Below, one piece after another: positions 21,975 to 34,500 of a stretch of 64,000 nucleotides of DNA (positions are counted from its first letter, which is position 1; each line of letters begins with the position of its first letter). The notes beneath the pieces are model-generated. The model searched no databases. It was not told the origin of the DNA and worked only from the letters and a program-made list of their open reading frames with translations. This stretch comes from Adiantum capillus-veneris (lineage: Eukaryota > Streptophyta > Polypodiopsida > Polypodiales > Pteridaceae). Position numbers and translations under genes: made by a program. The stretch lies in assembly GCA_014529385.2 (NCBI GenBank), contig CM043968.1, forward strand, positions 5,248,501-5,312,500, given 5' to 3'.

Positions 21975-23300
21975 ACATGAAATCTGGATAATTTAGTTTC
22001 ATGACATCATCACGTTCCCAAGTGGCATCTTCTTGAGGATACATTGACCATTTAACAAGGTGTTCAATAATGGTCCGATTACGTAGAGGCTTGATCCTGT
22101 TCTGAAGTATTACTTCAGGATATACTTCAAAAGTTTATCAGTAGATGTAGATAATAGAGAATCATCAAGAATATGTTGTGGATTAGGTACATACTTCTTG
22201 AGTAAGCTGATGTAAAAAAAATCATGTACCTTTATGTGTGGCGGTAACAAGAGTCTGTAAGCTTCATCATTAATCCGCTCTGTGATTACAAAAGGTCCAC
22301 AATATCTAGCACTTAGCTTCTTACAGTTACCCACTCATAAAGAACTATGTTTAGCTTTTACTCTCAGAATACCGTATCTCCTTCTTCAAAAAGTATGGTC
22401 AATTGTTTTGGATCAACATAACTCTTGTGTCTATCTTGATCAGTCTTAATATTTGGTCCTATAAGATCGGTTTGTAGTTGCATTTCATCCAACATGTCTT
22501 TGGATGCTTGAACTTGTATGAGAGTGTCTGTCCATTTGAGTGGATTAAGACACTCTTGTCTGTACAATGCTTGAAAAGGAGACATTCCAATTGAGCGTTG
22601 AAATGAGGAATTATATGAAAATTCACCAAATACAAATATCTAGTCCATTTACTCTACTCGTGCATACAATAAGCTATCAACATGTCTTCAATGATTTGAT
22701 TTGTCCTCTCTTTTTGCCCATCAGTTTGAGGATAATAAACAATACTAAAGGTTTATTGGGTTCCTGTAGCTGAGAATAAGGCTTTCCAAAAATTTGAGGT
22801 GAACTTCACATCACGATAAAAAATTATCCGTCGAGGTAAACCGTGATACATTAAAAAAAATTCATGAAGACTTGAGATATATCTTTAGCCGTAAATGTTG
22901 TCTTGACTGGAAATAAATGAGTCATTTTTGTAAGCATTCAACAACCACAAAAATAGAGTCATATCCCAGAGATGTAGGAAGTCCTATAATGAAATCCATG
23001 GATATGCATTCCCATTTCATTTGTGGAGCATCAATTGGTTGAAGCTTATTGGGGTATCGAATTTGTTCAGCTTTAATACGTTGGCATGTTAAACATCTTG
23101 TAACATAGTTCAACACATTGCGCTTTAGTCCTAGCCAAAATAAACTCTTTCTTACAGTAGATTAAGTCTTAATGTATCCTGGATGTCCTGCTTTAGGTAT
23201 AACATGAGCTTCCTATAATATCTGAAGTTTGATTCCACCTTGATTTGGAATACAAAGATGATTATCGAAGTAAAGGTCATCACCTTCAACATGAAAGCCT
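21975..23300 (-). pseudogene. Integrase with chromodomain remnant (element D)
   Basis: Zinc-region end: YVTRCLTCQRIKAEQ. First catalytic aspartate: ISMDFIIGLP (about 23000). The second block reads IIFYRDVKF where ISDRDxKF is usual, so the catalytic aspartate is replaced by Y. Third block: YYPQTDGQKERTNQ with the glutamate kept. The C-terminal part has KLSARYCGPFVITERIND and ISLLKKYVPNPQ (22334-22110). After a shift, LRNRTIIEHLVKWSMYPQED follows, which is the chromodomain pattern that targets insertion to chromatin. It cannot be active. Confidence 0.8.
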
Positions 23301-23330
23301 TTGATTTTCCTTTTTTGCTTCTCTATGCGA

Positions 23331-24470
23331 TTATTTAAGTTCATCAAGTACTGGATTCTTAAGTAATACGGTGTCATTAGTCATACCTTCTTGAATAAGG
23401 TCAATTAAAGAAGTAGTAGAGGTTGTGACAGCCGCTACAGTACTCTTCCGTCTTAAAGCATCGGCCACAATATTTTCCTTCCCAGGTTTATATTCAATTC
23501 CAAAATCATATTTGCATAACAACTCCATCCATCTTTGTTGCTACATATTAAGGTCAGGTTGGGTGTAGATCCACTTCAAGCTTTTATGGTCGGTATGTAC
23601 TTCAAATCTTCTTCTAAGAAGATGATGTCGCCATACTTTAAGAGCATGCACAATGGCCAATAATTCCAAGTCATGTGTAGGATCATTTAACTCATGTATA
23701 CGTAACTTACGAGATTCATAAGCTACTGGTTTTCCTTCTTGAGACAGAATGCTACCAATTGCTTGTCCACTTGCATCAGTGAGCACAGCGAAACAGTCTT
23801 TGAGAAGTCCAGAGGCTGTAGTATTGGAGCATTCACCAAAGCTTCTTTGAGTTTCTCAAAACTAGCTTAAGCACGTTCATTCTAAGTAGACACTTTAGCT
23901 CTCTTAACCGTATTGGTAGATGCAATCTTAGCATAACCTTCAAAAACTGTAATATACCATCCTGTCAAACCAAGAAAGCCACGTACTTCTCGTACTGATT
24001 TCAGTGTAGGCCAAGCTATAATAGATTTGATCTTACTTGGATCAGTAGAAACACCATCTTTGGATACAATAAATCCCAAATATTCCACCTTGTCAGTGAA
24101 GAAGGTGCATTTGCTACGTTTGGCATAAAGTTGATTTTGACGGAGAAGTCAAGTACTTGCCGTATATGTTGTTCACGTGCTTCTCTATTTCTTGAGTAAC
24201 CCAGGATATCATTAAAGAATAGAAGTATAAAATCATCAAGATGCTCTCGAAAGACGTTAGTCATAAGATGATTGAAAGTTGCAGAAGCATTACTAAGTCC
24301 AAAAGGCATAATTGTAAATTCATAAAGTTCAAAATGAGTATTAAATCATGCCTTTGGTATGTCCTCCTCCTTGATTCGGATTTGATAATACCCTGACATA
24401 AGATCAATCTTTGTGAAGATAGAATATCCATGTAATCGGTCAAGCAGTTCATCAATCCTTGGTATTGTAT
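23331..24470 (-). pseudogene. Reverse transcriptase and RNase H (element D)
   Basis: MPFGLSNASATFNHLM is followed by FILLFFNDILGYS, where the catalytic box reads FFND rather than F/Y-x-D-D. Then MEYLGFIVSKDGVSTDPSKI and REVRGFLGLTGWYI form the RT thumb and connection. RNase H shows MLTDASGQAIGSILSQ, ELLAIVHALKVWRHHL and FEVHTDHKSLKWIY, then FGIEYKPGKENIVADAL. Frames shift near 24020 and 23880 and several stops occur. The N for D change in the polymerase box would abolish catalysis by itself. Confidence 0.85.
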
Positions 24471-24494
24471 ACTTATTCTTGACTGCTACCTGGC

Positions 24495-25304
24495 TCAATC
24501 CACGATAACTTCACAAAGACGTAAAGTACCATCCTTCTTCCGATTAAAGAGAACAGGAGTACTCCATGGAGAAATGCTAGGTCGAATAAAGCCTTGTTCA
24601 AGGATTTGAGTTAATTGCTCCTTGAGTTCCACAGATTCAGGTATTGACATTGTGTAAGGTCTACGAGCAACTGGTTGAGCTCCTGAAGTAAGCTCTATTG
24701 CATGATCAACATCACGCTTGGGTGGTAGCTGTGAAAGTTTTTCAAGAAATACATCATCAAGTTCCACTATCCATGCGGTTTCAATTGAATCTATCTTCTT
24801 CTCCTTGGGGTTAAGCTTTATTGCGTAAATCCTCTCATTCTTCCTATGGCTCTTCATAAGTTTGGTAAAGTTCACTAGTCTGAGCTTGGGCTTCCCCCGT
24901 TTTCCAGTAACTGTAACTCTAGAGTTTTGATCATTTTCAAAAGTCAATGAAGCGTATTTACAATGTATGTGACCATCATTGGATTTAAGAAAATCTATTT
25001 CTAGGATTCCATCGTAAATTCCTCTAGGTAAGACTCTGAAGTTTGCGGAAGTATTATGACCATCCAAAACAAAATTCAAGTTACCCACTGAAGTAGAAGA
25101 TCTAACCCTCATACTCGTAGCTAATTCTACTGTAAGGTTTGTATCAGGTTGTTCAGGAAAAATGAGGTTTTTGATACACTTAGGAGATATGAAAGAAGGT
25201 GTACTCCCTAAATCAATAAAAAAGGTAAAATGGTTACATTGATACTCCACTGGGGTGTGAATAACTGAAAATTTTTCATTCACTCCTTGATGTTCAATTG
25301 TCAT
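24495..25304 (-). pseudogene. Protease and start of RT (element D)
   Basis: An open frame of 269 codons. The protease active site reads FFIDLGSTPSFISPKC (D31), with L in place of the S/T of D-S/T-G. VLPRGIYDGILEIDFLKSND gives the C-terminal lobe. The RT lead-in is LPPKRDVDHAIELTSGAQP, then EQGFIRPSISPWSTPVLF and RKKDGTLRLC. The next RT block is out of frame. Upstream, the sequence changes to that of element E with no gag in between. Confidence 0.8.
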
Positions 25305-25341
25305 CTTCTTCTTCGTAACTGATTTATCGTCTTCAAGGTGT

Positions 25342-28300
25342 ATGGGTAGGAAGAAAATGTCGGAGAAGATGCAAGAAACTATAGAAGAAACCCAAGCCTT
25401 TATTGTTGTTGCAAAAGCGACTCTTCTGATTATTCCTCACATCAAAATACAGAGATATGTGTTTACTGAGCAAGCAGAGGCCTTACTGAGACTGTGGGAT
25501 TTGCGTGTGGTTGTGCAAGCAACAAGGATAGAGTTTGACACAGCAATTATAAGGCAAGTTTTGGATTCCTTCAAGCCGAAGAAGAAAGTGCTAAGGTCTA
25601 TGGTAGAAAAGTGACAGTCACTCCAGAGAATATTGCTTTTGCAATTCAAATGTCAAATGGGTCGAAGCCATCTGTGGCAACGGTAGAGAAAATCAGTGCA
25701 GCCTTGAAAGAAGATGAGGCTGCCAAAAAGAAACAAAAGGCCAGTGCACAAGGAGTGCCAGTAGCAAGTCTGGACATTCCTACTGCCTACCACTTTGTGG
25801 CTGAAGCTGTGAGTCTTAAAAATAATCCTGCTTATGTGTAAGAAAAGCTATTTGCCATTCTCTTAGCAAAAATATTGGACTCTAAAGTTTCTATCAATCT
25901 CTCTTAGATATTATCACACAATGTGCTTCAGTAGATTGCCAAGTTGAAGTCTCAGAATGTCTTCAAAGCTTGGTATGGTTGGTAGTTTCTATCTGCTCTA
26001 GACGCCCATGTCCATGTAAGATTGTCTTGGAGCCAGAAGCCATTTCCAGTGCCTAGCAATGTTGAAGTATATTCAAATGAAGAGTCCCCAGAATAACAGT
26101 TAGCTCCCACTCGACAAAAGAGAAAGGCCACACAAGAGGAGGTTGGCAGTTCTAAAAGACCAAGGACGACATTGACTAAAAGCACTGCTCTTCTTAAGCA
26201 ATTAGAAAGCCATATCCAAACGATGTCTACTGAAAAGACTCCGGCCAGTCAATCTGAACAACCTCGCAATCAGACCACTGGTGGAGTCACCCAGCCAACA
26301 AGGTAGATTTCAGCAACCACCAGTAGGAGACAGGGCCAGTTAGATAGGGCCAGTGCTGAGCTAGCAGATCAGACAGATAAGGGAAAAGGGCCAGTACCTT
26401 CAAGTCCACTGGGAAAGGTTTCTATTCCTTATAGTGAAGTGGCACTACGATTAACAAAGAAAGATAGGTTACAGCAGCTACAGACTCATCCTCTTAAAGG
26501 ACGTCTACTTCTGCACAAATTTGATTATTCTACACTACCATATATGGCTCCTATCATGGTTCATGAGCCAACTGCCTGTGACCCAGCTAGAGTGAAGGAT
26601 GGTTGTTCTATACTAATTCAATCATCTTGGAACACTATTGTGAATTCCATAGGACAAATGCTGGATACTTCAATGTCAGATGATGAATTAACCAAGGCAA
26701 AAACTGAACTGAAGGAAGGCGAGCAGTAGATTGAAAAGATGGAGCAAGAGAGGGCCGCCCAGACCCTGTGCCATAGTATCATTGAAGCTCAGTCAGCTAG
26801 GACCATTTAGCAATTAGAAAATAGGTTATCCAAGGTGGAGTCTGAGGTACAGACCTTGAGGGAAGAAAAGGTAGAAGCTGAAAGGGCTACAGACAGATTT
26901 GAAACTCTGCTAAGAATGAAGCGAGTTGATTTCAACTCATTGCTGAATACCCACACTGCTCTAAAAGCCACCTTAACAGAAAGATACATCTATAATAATT
27001 TGGCTGAGATATTAAATCCAGAAGGGAATGCTGTTTTCAATATAGACAAGTTGAGGACTCTCATGAAAACAATGCAGAGTGACTTGCAAGACAAACTCTC
27101 TGAATATAACAGTGCTCTGGGAAACCAAGCTATCCTTGATTATATTGAGCAGTAGAACAACCTTGAGGAAGATGATGATAAGGCAGAAGCTGACGAAGAA
27201 GAGAAGGGGGAGGAATCAGAGGAGGGGCATGGTGATGATGGGCATGGTAATGATGACTCTCCTCCATCTCCACCATGTCCACCTTCAGGACCTAGTAATG
27301 GTGGAGTGGGGTCTACAGGAGGGAATAAGTCCAAGGAAGACCAATCAAACCAGCATGCAGGACAGCAATCGGGTGACCAACAGGTGATAGATCAACAAAC
27401 CAGCAACGTTGGAAATTCACCAGCACACCAGTCACAACACAGTACAGATGATAAAGGGAAAGGTGAAGTTGTGACTGAGATTCCAACAAGTGTTGAGCAA
27501 CATTCATTATAGCTCATCACGCTGAACAAGATATTACGACATCAGCAGGCTCCTATAACCAGGATGTATATGGAGGATGATGATCTTATCACTGATCTGG
27601 AGTGATTTCAGTGACTATATGTTGACGTTAGGGAAATGGTTCAACATTGGAAATCAGCTGCTTTCCATGATTAGGAGGTGTGCCAATTGCCTGAGCATCC
27701 TAGTACAATACAACTGCTAGAGAGAGTGCCTCAATGGATATTAAGTACTGATGATAAAGTAGTTAATCCACATTGGCAGAGGCATTCTACTGGAGATTGC
27801 CATTCCCTTTCCATGGGATTAGAACTCCTGCTGGGGAATAAGCCGACATATAAATGTATGAAAGATGTCAGAAGTCAGTTAAAAGAGGTCTTAATGCAAA
27901 TGCAGATTGCTAGGGGAGTTCTGGATCAGAGGGCGAGAGCTATTCTTGAAGACCAGACTGCCACAAGCAAAGGACCTCAAACTCAAATGACAGTATGAGA
28001 ATAGACAAGTGCTCTCCGGAGATTATTTAAGCTGGTTAAAGTTACCAGGAAGATGATGCAGCAAGAGAACCACACTGTCCTTAATTTTCTAGAGTTTGTA
28101 CCTGATTCCCCAGTTCTCCTATATGCTTTAGCAGCAAGAGAAGCGGAGCTGCCGAGGTTTTTTCCGGCACTATATCCTCAACATACAGAACCAATAGATC
28201 GGCTTACATACTTTAAGATTACTAATGATCTTCAAGATTGGTATGAGCGATCAACTATGGAATGGAAAACCTGTCAAAGGCTTTTCAATGATGCCTTCAA

Positions 28301-28825
28301 TTGAATGATTTCTAGGAATTAAAAGATGAGGTACAGAGGATCAAGCTCTATATGGGACAATGGAAAATTCAGATGAGAGGCCTCACTAAGATCACAAGCC
28401 AGTTGATGCAACTCACTGTTGACTCCTCTAAAGTTCCTGAAAAGGACATTACGGCTAAACCAGGCCTAGGACCCCAGTACAAAGAAATGATTGAGATTCT
28501 CTTTGATGCTAGGATCAAAACAAATCAGCCTCTTCCAAAAGGATGGATCCATACAGCTTTGCATTGTCACAAATTGGCCAGGACTTGTCTAACAAAAGGC
28601 AGACGCATGCTCTATGATCCTGACACCAAAACTTATCATCCCCTCATGCCTTATGAAGCCGAAATGACCACAAAGAGGTGGGATCAGCTTGAGCAAGAGG
28701 CCATTTACAAACTCATTCAGAAGGACAATGCTGGCACTGGGACTTTTGAGACACCATCAAGACCTACGGGCAAAAGAAAGCGGGTTCAGTGGAAGGATAG
28801 TTCCATCTCGGAATTTGATGAATGA
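25342..28825 (+). pseudogene. Element E long reading frame, unrecognised product
   Basis: One frame can be followed from 25611 to 28304 (about 900 codons) through roughly a dozen stops, mostly TAG. It is preceded in another frame by 25342-25614 and followed in a third by 28352-28825. Segments: VTVTPENIAFAIQMSNGSKP; PTRQKRKATQEEVGSSKRPR; a long heptad-like coiled coil around 26730-26960 (LENRLSKVESEVQTLREEKV); an acidic D/E stretch and P/S/G/Q-rich tract (27155-27500); LFKLVKVTRKMMQQEN; and a basic end GKRKRVQWKDS. I recognise no gag zinc knuckle, protease, RT or integrase. The polypurine tract and LTR downstream suggest it is the cargo or structural frame of a large non-autonomous LTR element. 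Confidence 0.5.
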
Positions 28826-29054
28826 ATTTTCTAGCCATCTCAGAATCACACGGTGGATTTTTCCAAGCATTTTCAAAATCAGGTGGTGGATTTTCTTAGC
28901 CAGGTGTTGGAATCTCTTTGGCTGACACCCTTGGAATTACAATTATAGGGGGTGTCAAGCACTCAACAAAGCATGAAATATGGCATAAAGCTATATTTTA
29001 GAAGAATCAAACGGTGGATTTTTTTCAAAATTTTTGGAATCTTACCAAAATTCA

Positions 29055-29070
29055 AGAAAGGAGGGAACGA
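29055..29070 (+). other. Polypurine tract of element E
   Basis: AGAAAGGAGGGAACGA is followed at once by TGTAGATGGCGG, a plausible LTR start, 230 bp after the last coding stop. Confidence 0.6.
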
Positions 29071-29600
29071 TGTAGATGGCGGAGGCAGTCTCACTGACGG
29101 GGGAAGTTTCACTAGGTGGGAACCAACTCCTGAAAGCCGAGCAGTGGACCAGTCAGTAATTACCATGACGATTACCAGAGTAACTCCAAGAGGATATAAA
29201 TAGGACCCATTACATTGTAATTGGGTTGGTTGTACTTTTGGGTTGTTTTATCTTTTGATTTCTACTCTTAGTTGTGTGGTTATAGTCCTAAAGCTATTCC
29301 CGAGCTACATTATCCTCACTTGTACTCTTACTTTGTAATCCCTAATACAGTAGTCGAGTGTACTTTAGTCATATTTACTTTGTATCCATTCCTTCTGAAT
29401 CTGAACACTAATTCCAGTCATTTAGTTGTCTCTCTCTCAGCAGATTTATTCCAATTCATGTAACTGTTCTAGTTCAGTTTCTATCTTTTTCTCCAGTTCT
29501 ACTGATTGAACTAATGAATCACCAATAGCTGTAAACTCTAGCAGTGGAATAGGCTATCTAAAGAGATCAGATCCAATTCCACCCACACACACATCAAACC
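29071..29600 (+). repeat. 3' LTR of element E (right end uncertain)
   Basis: It starts TGTAGATGG after the polypurine tract and contains a TATA box. The terminal CA cannot be fixed without the 5' copy, which is absent. The end given is approximate. Confidence 0.5.
29195..29202 (+). promoter_or_regulatory. TATA box in the LTR of element E
   Basis: AGGATATAAATAGGACC lies about 125 bases into the LTR, with a T-rich transcribed region following. Confidence 0.5.
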
Positions 29601-30078
29601 CCATCACTCCATTACCACTGCATTGTGACAACAAAGGGACACAGCAACACATGGAAGACATTGTCAAAATCTTGGATGCTTGCTGCCTTATCAAAGAATC
29701 CTTGTCAGAGACAAAGGCTTAAGTAAAGGCATCCCATCATGCCCTCAAACACATCCAATGCCTGAAGTTGGGGAGGCAAGGGGATATAAAGGAGGCTCTT
29801 TGCTTCGCAACATATATCACTCAAAAATTGGGTCTTCAACAAGTAGAGAAAAGACACGAATAGACAAACATGAGATCACCACAATCCACAAAGAGGCTAC
29901 AAGCATGCAGATCCATGCTAAGAAGGATGGGGGATACCGCCGCTATGTATGGAGAGGAAATGACCACACTCTTCTTTCTAAGGCTTGTTTCAATGGCATT
30001 CACATCTTTAGGAAACCAACACAGGTCAACCTCGACCCTACAATTGTCTGGACAACAGATCTGGGGACCTTTCTTCCT
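29601..30078. other. Non-coding or hypothetical stretch
   Basis: A 150-codon plus frame (29680-30132) and a 107-codon frame (29870-30193) overlap here without recognisable domains. I do not consider either a supported gene. Confidence 0.3.
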
Positions 30079-30270
30079 TGCACTCCAAGCTTGGGTAAAT
30101 ACACAGCTTTCAAGCTTGGTGCAAAGGAATAAAGCACAGAAATGTAACATGATTCTCTTACAAGAGCTTCACAAGCACTCCAAGCTCGGGTAAATACACA
30201 GCTTTCAAGCATGTCGCAAAGGATTAAAACACACAAATGTAACATGACTCTCTTACCAGAGCTTCCCATG
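30079..30270. repeat. Two-copy tandem duplication, about 96 bp
   Basis: The unit runs from 'cactccaagct(t/c)gggtaaa' to 'agagcttc'. It occurs at about 30086-30170 and 30175-30268 with a handful of differences. Confidence 0.8.
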
Positions 30271-30313
30271 TTTGACTCTCATGCCTAGCACGCATGTGAG
30301 TGTATGTGTGTAC

Positions 30314-31159
<846 letters not shown>

Positions 31160-31186
31160 TCTCTCTCTCTCTCTCTCTCTCACTCA

Positions 31187-31223
<37 letters not shown>
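31160..31223. repeat. Compound (CT)n(CA)n microsatellite
   Basis: CT to 31181, a short CACTCACT bridge, then CA to 31223. A shorter CT tract precedes it at 31132-31144. Confidence 0.95.
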
Positions 31224-31228
<5 letters not shown>

Positions 31229-31488
31229 GAGGATGAATCGCATGGACCATTCTCTATTTCTATGCACACTCACTCACATACAAAAACTTCCAAGCAACAA
31301 AATCATGTTCTCTCTATCTCTCTCTCTCTCTCACACAAAAAAAAAAAAAAAACATAAATGGCACCCTACATGTCATAAACTATAATATCTAACTTTACCA
31401 AATGATTTTCTCAAATATTAAACTGATCACTTAATATGGGAAGATAAAAGGGGAACAAGAGCTAGGATATATATATATGTGTTTCTAG

Positions 31489-31681
31489 ACCTATCTCAAT
31501 AGGGGACCGAAAGGAGAAATGGTTGCATCTCAATAGGGGTCCAAAAGGAGACGGTCTACCAAAGAGCAATGTGCAATAAGTGCTTCTAAATTTACCTCAG
31601 CAAGGGACCAAGAGGAGAGATGGTTACATCTCAAAGGGGGTCCAAACGGTGATAGTCTATCAAAGAGCAACATGCATCTAA
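31489..31681. repeat. Two-copy tandem duplication, period about 104 bp
   Basis: The units at about 31489-31579 and 31593-31681 share 'tctca-agggga/tcca' phrases, 'ggtct(a/t)' and 'caaagagcaa' in order, with moderate divergence. Confidence 0.7.
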
Positions 31682-31929
31682 TGGAGCTTAAAAGACCTTA
31701 GGGTTAGCTTCATTAAAAACCTCCACAAAAGTTAGTGTTAAAAAGTCCTTTGCTCTTACGCAAGCTAGGGCTAACCTCGAAGTGGAAATCGTACCCAAGC
31801 ATGAGGTGCTAAGACACTTAAAGTGGTTGTGGAAACCTTGTCCAAAGCTTGAGGTTATTTTTTAGCTTAAATGACTAAGGTTTTTGAAATGTTAACCTCA
31901 AAGATGAACTCTCAAGAGGCATGAACATC

Positions 31930-32069
31930 CATGCTTGATTGACTAAGGCTTTAAGTATTCAATTCAAAACAAATGACTTAAGAAGCATAAAAGACACATG
32001 CTTGCTTGATTGACTAAGTCCTTGAAGTATTCAATTCAACCAAATGACTTAATAAGCATAAAAGACACA
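31930..32069. repeat. Two-copy tandem duplication, period about 70 bp
   Basis: The units at 31930-31999 and 32000-32069 both contain TTGATTGACTAAG, AAGTATTCAATTCAA and GCATAAAAGACACA in order. Confidence 0.8.
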
Positions 32070-32237
32070 TGTTCAAATGATCCTCCACATGTGGCCCTCA
32101 TGATGTGCTTGAATGCTTTTGGTCAGGTTTTAAAGGGGTCCAATGAGAATTTAGACACATAAAAATAAATAATTAAGTTCTTTCTCTCAAAGAGGGGAAA
32201 AAGGACACATATCCAAATAAAATAATAAAATAATACA

Positions 32238-32308
32238 AGAGAGAGAGAGAGAGAGAGAGAGGTGGACCAAGCATGAGAGGAGGGTATACTCTCCCACACA
32301 CACACACA
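32238..32308. repeat. Short (GA)n and (CA)n tracts
   Basis: GA at about 32238-32262 and CA at about 32296-32308, 33 bp apart. Confidence 0.85.
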
Positions 32309-32310
32309 TT

Positions 32311-33160
32311 CTCTCATTGTGTGGAGTGAAAAATGAAAGAGCTCCATCTCCTTCTCCAAGCTTGTGGAGAAGTGGAGAGCCTACACCAACACTCTTGGGT
32401 ATGGAATGCAAATCCGACCAGAGCCATGATTCAATGCTTAATCTTTCCATCTTCATCATCTTCATTACTATGCTAAGCAAAAAGAGTGATGATAAGTGAG
32501 GAACTATTTCTTTCTCCTATGGAATGTTTCTTCTTTCTGTTCCCTACCTTCATTCCCCGCTAGCTCTCTCCACCTTCGAAGGTGTTTGAGGCGTTGGGAC
32601 TGAGGCTTGGAATAGTTAATGCTTTTTGCAAAGTTTATGTTATGCTCATGATGCAGGAAGCTTTCCATCTTCATAGCATCACCAAGGTCACAAGGAACAC
32701 AAAGATTGTATTATAACAAGTCTCTCTTGTTGGGAGAATCTATAATACAAATGCCTTTTATTTGGTTTCTCTTTTCTTGCTTAAGAAGAGAGGTCCGTAA
32801 GTAGCCTATTAATGGTTGATTTTGTTAATTATATTAGGGTAAGTGGGAATGGGATCTATTATTGGTTTTGTTGAGCCCACTATGTGGGATATGGTGCACA
32901 CCTCGGGAGATTTGGTCTTAATAATGGGGTCTTTTAGACTTGCCTATGGATTTACCATTATTGAGCCATAAGAAGTCCAAAATGAAGCTATCCCTTGGCA
33001 ATTCTGCTATGTTAGGCCCACCCCACTACTCTCTATAACTAACCAATTCAAGCCGTGGATGTAGATACTTAAGTGCTTATTTTCAAAGGATAAGAGGACT
33101 AGCAACTAAGGTTTTGAGTTGCCAAAGAATACACTAAGTAAACACATAAATATAATTAGC
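32311..33160. other. Non-coding, possible leader of gag F
   Basis: No supported frame. Its position just upstream of the gag ATG suggests untranslated leader or LTR of element F, but I could not define an LTR end or primer site. Confidence 0.3.
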
Positions 33161-34500
33161 ATGGCTGACAATAACCAAGAGAGTAGAATGAATATTGATA
33201 ACTTTGATTTTGCACATGAAGGTGCTAATTATGATGCTTCCATGTTTATCAATTATCTTGTTATTACTAGGTTGTATCAAGCTATGGGCAAACCTACTTT
33301 GCAAGCGGAAGTTACCCAGCAACTTCGTGCTTATAAGATTTCCTTTCCTCTCCAAGAGGAGAGAGAGTTTAGGAGGTCTCTTGATGAGACTCCCAAAAGA
33401 AGACTCTCTCCCATAAGAGAGGAGGAATCCAAAGAACGAGAAAGAAGGGAATCCCTAAGTTCCTCTAAAGATGTGGCTCCATGAAGACAGCGGTCTAGAC
33501 TATCGCCAACTCCTCCCAAGAGGAAAAATTTAACCCATAGTCTTCCTCGTTACTTTGAAAGGGAAGAGAGGAAACAAAGTAAGAAAAAGGCAAGAAAGAG
33601 GTCACCCTCTTCTCCTTCTTCTTCACCTTTCTCCTCTTCCGACAAAAGCAATAGTTATTCTCCTAGAGAATACAAGAGGAGAGGACATTGCACAACTTAC
33701 CGTGCATGGCGAAGGTGCCAAAAGCTCAAGAAATTCAAAGAGGTAGGAAAGAGTATCTCTTTTCTCACCTATGATGGCACCTTTGGTGCCAGAACAAAGT
33801 ATTGGCCTTCATTCAACAATTTGATGAGACCTTTGGAAACAAGGGATTCATGGAGTCCTCCAAGCTACACCATGTAGCTATGCACTTCCAGAAAATCCAC
33901 TCGTCAATGGTGGGCTAGCATTCATGGCAACATCAAGGCCCCAAAGACATGGAAAACTCTACGAGTTTCCATCATGAAGCAATTCCTTGCAAGCGATGCA
34001 AAGGACAAAGTGCTTACCAAATGGTGGTTGAAGCTACTCTTCAACGAGTCTATCCATAAATATATAGACAAGTTTTGGGGTTTATATCTCAAAGCTAAAG
34101 TCTTTGAAAGGATAGACTTTGTCAAACAAAAGCAACAATTTTGTGTGGTATTACCTGAAGAAATGGCCAAGTATGTCAACTCACAACAGCCTAGCACTAT
34201 GACCGAAGCCATCCACCACAGCCATCCACCACACCACGGTTGCTTCAAGGATCAATTTCCAGCAAGGGGTGAGAAGAAATTTCAAGCCCATGGAAAACAA
34301 GGATCGAAATGAATCTAAAGGGAAGAGCAATTCTCAAAAATCTTCCCAAGGCAACACCAGCACCAACAACAACAAGGCCAAGGAGAAAGAATCTTACAAA
34401 GGAAAAAAAAAAATTCTCTCCCAAAGAATTAGAGGCCTTTCATAAAGATCATAAATGCTTCAAGTGTGTGGAGCAAGGACAGAGTTATCGTTTTTGCCCA
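33161..34500 (+). pseudogene. Element F: Ty3/gypsy gag, frameshifted and cut
   Basis: ATG at 33161 (MADNNQESRMNIDNFDF). The frame stops at 33482 but continues in phase through an Arg/Ser-rich segment (KKARKRSPSSPSSSPF) to the capsid entry FLTYDGTFGARTK. A shift near 33803 moves to KVLAFIQQFDETFGNKGFME and HHVAMHFQK. A compensating shift near 33898 returns to QWWASIHGNIKAPKTWKTLR and YIDKFWGLYLKAKVFERIDF. A third frame carries a zinc knuckle, CFKCVEQGQSYRFC (34456-34497), with Q in place of the ligand H. The sequence ends three bases later where the LTR of element G begins. It resembles the gag of gypsy elements of non-seed plants. Confidence 0.65.

Larger units (their letters stand above)
21936..25304 (-). 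mobile_element. Element D: chromovirus-type Ty3/gypsy, decayed and missing gag
   Basis: The order on the minus strand is protease, RT, RNase H, integrase and chromodomain remnant, then a polypurine tract and LTR start. Gag and the 5' LTR are absent: recognisable sequence stops near 25304-25330, where element E begins. The coding region is broken into several frames with both stops and shifts. Confidence 0.8.

Noticed and set aside
29680-30193. Overlapping plus frames of 150 and 107 codons
   Set aside because: No domain, overlapping in two frames, and the end falls in a tandem duplication. Not enough for a gene call.
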